From Methylobacterium nonmethylotrophicum (GTDB taxonomy: Bacteria > Pseudomonadota > Alphaproteobacteria > Rhizobiales > Beijerinckiaceae), in NCBI RefSeq assembly GCF_004745635.1, contig NZ_SRLB01000034.1, positions 1 to 64,000 of the forward strand: 64,000 nt of DNA. Direction: 5' to 3'. The first letter of the stretch is position 1. Each line of letters starts with the position of its first letter. Under the pieces are notes generated by a model. It searched no databases and was not told where the DNA came from. It saw nothing but the letters and a program-made list of their open reading frames with translations. The position numbers and the translations under genes were made by a program. Below are positions 61,666 to 64,000 of this stretch, in pieces.

Positions 61666-61698
61666 GCATTCGGTCGAACGTCCGGTGCGGACCGGGGC

Positions 61699-61992
61699 TC
61701 AGTCGCAGACCCGCACCCGGCGGATGTAGACGTCGCCGAACGCGTCGATCATCCGGCGGCGGACGGTGTAGCAGTCCGGGCCGGCATCGACCGGCGCATC
61801 GCCGTAGACCGGGCCATAGCCGTAGGCCGGACGCGCGCCGGCGGCGATCACGCTGCCGAGGGCGAGGCCGCCGACCGCCCCGAGGGCGAAGGCCGGCCCG
61901 GCCCGCCAGCGCGCCTCGGCCGGAGCGGCGCCGGCCAGGGTCACGCTCGCCAAGGTCGCCACGGCCAGGCAGGCGGATGCGATGCGCGTCAT
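61699..61992 (-). CDS. Small secreted protein, unknown
   Basis: The 97-residue product has a signal peptide (about 1-27, cleaving after AEA), a hydrophobic glycine-rich segment (about 32-52) and a C-terminal part with two cysteines (DCYTVRRR...RVRVCD) likely to pair. Similar small proteins with a YTVRRRVxDxxGxxxxRxVxVC ending are common in Methylobacterium, without known role. GGGGA lies about 7 bases upstream of the start. Confidence 0.7.
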   Translation of the reverse strand: MTRIASACLAVATLASVTLAGAAPAEARWRAGPAFALGAVGGLALGSVIAAGARPAYGYGPVYGDAPVDAGPDCYTVRRRMIDAFGDVYIRRVRVCD

Positions 61993-62144
61993 GGCAGATC
62001 CCCATGGAGGTATCGGTGGATGAGCAGGCGGTCGCGAGCACGCGGAACGCGGATCCTGTCCCGACCGGCCCGATATCCCTGAGTCTCGCACGGCCACGCT
62101 GAATGGCCGCTGAAGCGTGACGGCGGATGTTCGTCTGGGAGAAC

Positions 62145-63560
62145 CTACGTCGCGTCGGCGGTCGGCTTCACCCGGACGATGCGGTGGCCCGAGACCTCGG
62201 CGCCGGCCTCCGGGGCGAGGCGGCGGAACGACAGCGCCGAGAGCCCCGACACGATCGCCACCGCCAGGAAGGCGGGCGAGAAATCCGCCGCCCGGATTTC
62301 GGTGCGGCCGTGCCACTCGGCGGCGCCCTGGAGCGCGAAGGCGCCGAATGCGACGCCGATGCTCAACGACAGCTGCTGTGCCACGCTGGCGAGGCTCGTC
62401 GCCGCGCTCATGTCGCGCGGGTCGACGTCGGCATACGCGATGGCGTTGACGGCGGTGAATTGCAGCGAGCGGAAGCAGCCGCCGACCAGCAGCACCGCCA
62501 CGATCAGGGCGTGGGGCGTGCCCGCCGTGAACAGGCCGTTGACGGCGAGCAGGGCCGCCGCCACCACGGCGTTGAGGGTGAGCACCGCCCGGAAGCCGAA
62601 GGCGCGCAGGATCCGCGCCGCGATCGTCTTCATGAACAGGGCGCCGGCGGCGGCCGCGAAGGTGATGAGGCCCGAATGCAGCGGGTCGAGGCCGAAGCCG
62701 AGCTGCAGCATCAGCGGCAGCAGGAACGGGATCGCCCCGGTGCCGATGCGAAACAGGCTGCCGCCGAGCACCGCCGCCCGGAAGGTCGGGTAGCGCAGGA
62801 GGTCGAGGCGGATCACCGGATGGTCGGTCCGGCGGCTATGGGCGAGGTAGAGCCCGCACAGCACGATGCCGGCGCCGGTGCAGGCCCAGGAGACCGCCTC
62901 CGGCAGGAGGTGGCGCCCGAACGAGGAAAGGCCGAGCATCAGGCTGGCGAGCCCGGCCCCCGAGAGCACGAAGCCCAGGAGGTCGAGGGGCGGACGCTCG
63001 GCCTCCTTGATGTCCTGGAAGTAGCGGGTGGCGAGCAGGATGCCGGCGAACCCGATCGGCAGGTTGATGAAGAAGATCCAGCGCCAGTGCAGCGTCGTGG
63101 TGATCAGGCCGCCGAGCGGCGGACCGATCACCGGGCCGACCAGCGCCGGGATGGTGAGGGTGGCGAGGGCCTGGACCAGCTCGCCCTTGGGTACGCTGCG
63201 CAGGAGGACGAGGCGCCCGACCGGGACCATCATGGCGCCGCCCATGCCCTGCAGGAAGCGGGCGGCGACGAACCAGCCGAGGGAATTGGCCGCGGCGCAG
63301 GCGAGCGAGCCGGCCATGAACACCGCGAGCGCCCAGCGGAACACCGTGCGGGCGCCGTAGCGGTCGGCGGCCCAGCCGCTGATCGGGATGAAGATCGCCA
63401 GGCTGACGAGGTAGGAGGTCAGGGCCAGCTTCAGGGCGATCGGGTCCTCGCCCATGTCCGCGGCGATCGCCGGCAGCGACGTCGCGAGCACGGTCGAGTC
63501 CGTGTTCTCCATGAACAGGGCCGTCGCGACGACGAGGGGGACGATCCGGGCGGTGCGCAT
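62145..63560 (-). CDS. MFS multidrug exporter (DHA2/EmrB type)
   Basis: The 471-residue inner-membrane antiporter has 14 helices and the DHA2 signatures MENTDSTVLATSLPAIAADM (helix 1), the GWAADRYGARTVF loop between helices 2 and 3, and PVIGPPLGGLITTTLHWRWIFFINLPIG in helix 5 to 6. It pumps drugs or metabolites with protons. The start ATG 63560 was chosen at the usual N-terminal position. It has no membrane-fusion partner (emrA) nearby. The chemoreceptor-like frame begins directly on the other strand to its right. Confidence 0.93.
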   Translation of the reverse strand: MRTARIVPLVVATALFMENTDSTVLATSLPAIAADMGEDPIALKLALTSYLVSLAIFIPISGWAADRYGARTVFRWALAVFMAGSLACAAANSLGWFVAARFLQGMGGAMMVPVGRLVLLRSVPKGELVQALATLTIPALVGPVIGPPLGGLITTTLHWRWIFFINLPIGFAGILLATRYFQDIKEAERPPLDLLGFVLSGAGLASLMLGLSSFGRHLLPEAVSWACTGAGIVLCGLYLAHSRRTDHPVIRLDLLRYPTFRAAVLGGSLFRIGTGAIPFLLPLMLQLGFGLDPLHSGLITFAAAAGALFMKTIAARILRAFGFRAVLTLNAVVAAALLAVNGLFTAGTPHALIVAVLLVGGCFRSLQFTAVNAIAYADVDPRDMSAATSLASVAQQLSLSIGVAFGAFALQGAAEWHGRTEIRAADFSPAFLAVAIVSGLSALSFRRLAPEAGAEVSGHRIVRVKPTADAT

Positions 63561-63636
63561 GGTGCCTGCATGTAAGCAGATTTCGCAAAAGTGGCAGCCG
63601 TCTCTGCGGCAAAAATCGCTCTCGGTCAGCCGGCTG

Positions 63637-64000
63637 ATGACCATGACGGTCGCACGTCCGATGAAGCGCCTGGTGCGCGTGCTCGAGCGCATGGCCCAGG
63701 GCGACGACGACACGGACATCGTCGAAGCGGAACGCGGCGACGAGATCGGTGCCGTCGCCCGGGCCGTCCAGGGCATCAAGACGATGGTCGCGCGCAAGGC
63801 CCTCGAACGGGCCGAGATCGAGCGCCTGGCCGAAGAGGCCGGGTCGGCGGAGCGGTCGCGCACGATGACCAGCATGGCGGACGGCTTCGAGCAGGCCGTC
63901 GGCGGGATCGTCGGCATGGTCTCCTCGTCGTCCACGGAGCTGCAGGCCACGGCGCAGGCGATGGCCGCCACGGCCTCGGAAACGGCGCGCAAGTCGACGT
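63637..64000 (+). CDS. Methyl-accepting chemotaxis protein, truncated or soluble, partial
   Basis: The frame runs off the window end. It begins MTMTVARPMKRLVRVLERMAQGD, the connection into HAMP that normally follows transmembrane helix 2, then ERGDEIGAVARAVQGIK (HAMP helix 2), a heptad-rich linker and the start of the MCP signalling helix (VGGIVGMVSSSSTELQATAQ). No sensor or membrane segment precedes it: the divergent MFS gene starts 76 bases to the left. Either the 5-prime part was lost by rearrangement, giving a pseudogene or a soluble receptor, or the start lies at 63637/63643. HAMP without a membrane segment argues for truncation. Confidence 0.7.
   Translation, partial: MTMTVARPMKRLVRVLERMAQGDDDTDIVEAERGDEIGAVARAVQGIKTMVARKALERAEIERLAEEAGSAERSRTMTSMADGFEQAVGGIVGMVSSSSTELQATAQAMAATASETARKST

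Overview
The window is GC-rich chromosomal DNA from an alphaproteobacterium, most likely a Methylobacterium or Methylorubrum relative (Hyphomicrobiales). This rests on the conserved orders lptB-rpoN-hpf-ptsN and radA-cvpA-purF-SDR, a short DHFR-like protein resembling dihydromethanopterin reductase DmrA (a marker of the H4MPT C1 pathway of methylotrophs), DUF6894 and DUF1127 small proteins, and dense two-component/c-di-GMP/chemotaxis style genes. No rRNA, tRNA, intact transposase or CRISPR array was seen.

Left part (1-17 kb): accessory chromosome with small orphan proteins, a divergent purine-degradation pair (5-hydroxyisourate hydrolase and 8-oxoguanine deaminase), a DMT exporter, a GcvA-type LysR regulator, and several decayed genes: a chemoreceptor N-terminus, an aspartate/glutamate racemase remnant, a LysR C-terminal remnant and an AT-rich WcbI-GSCFA polysaccharide-modification gene broken by two single-base insertions. 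It continues with glycosyltransferase genes (10.9-14 kb) and an EEP phosphatase / YbhN-like flippase / phospholipase D module (14.2-17.5 kb).

Middle part (17.7-40.5 kb): an SNF2 helicase with a SWIM zinc finger, an EAL phosphodiesterase, a PuuR-like regulator divergent from a polar amino-acid ABC transporter and a PuuB-like FAD oxidase (with two palindromic operators between them), a large GGDEF-EAL sensor, a CIO-type cytochrome bd oxidase (cydAB) preceded by a possible coupled leader ORF, an amidase, and the housekeeping block lptB, rpoN, hpf, ptsN. Small secreted proteins and a YdcF-like envelope protein follow.

Right part (40.6-64 kb): a ten-gene polyol/pentitol uptake and catabolism locus (zinc dehydrogenase, ABC binding protein, PHI-like SIS isomerase, two permeases, TIM-barrel isomerase, SorC regulator, pentulose kinase, ABC ATPase, xylulokinase), largely joined by 4-bp ATGA/GTGA overlaps. 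It is followed by a sugar-nucleotide epimerase, a double-TetR regulator, cytochrome b561, the block radA-cvpA-purF-SDR, DmrA, an EmrB-type drug exporter and a chemoreceptor signalling domain that runs off the window. Non-coding DNA carries at least four families of palindromic or hairpin-bearing interspersed repeats, several bracketing the polyol locus.
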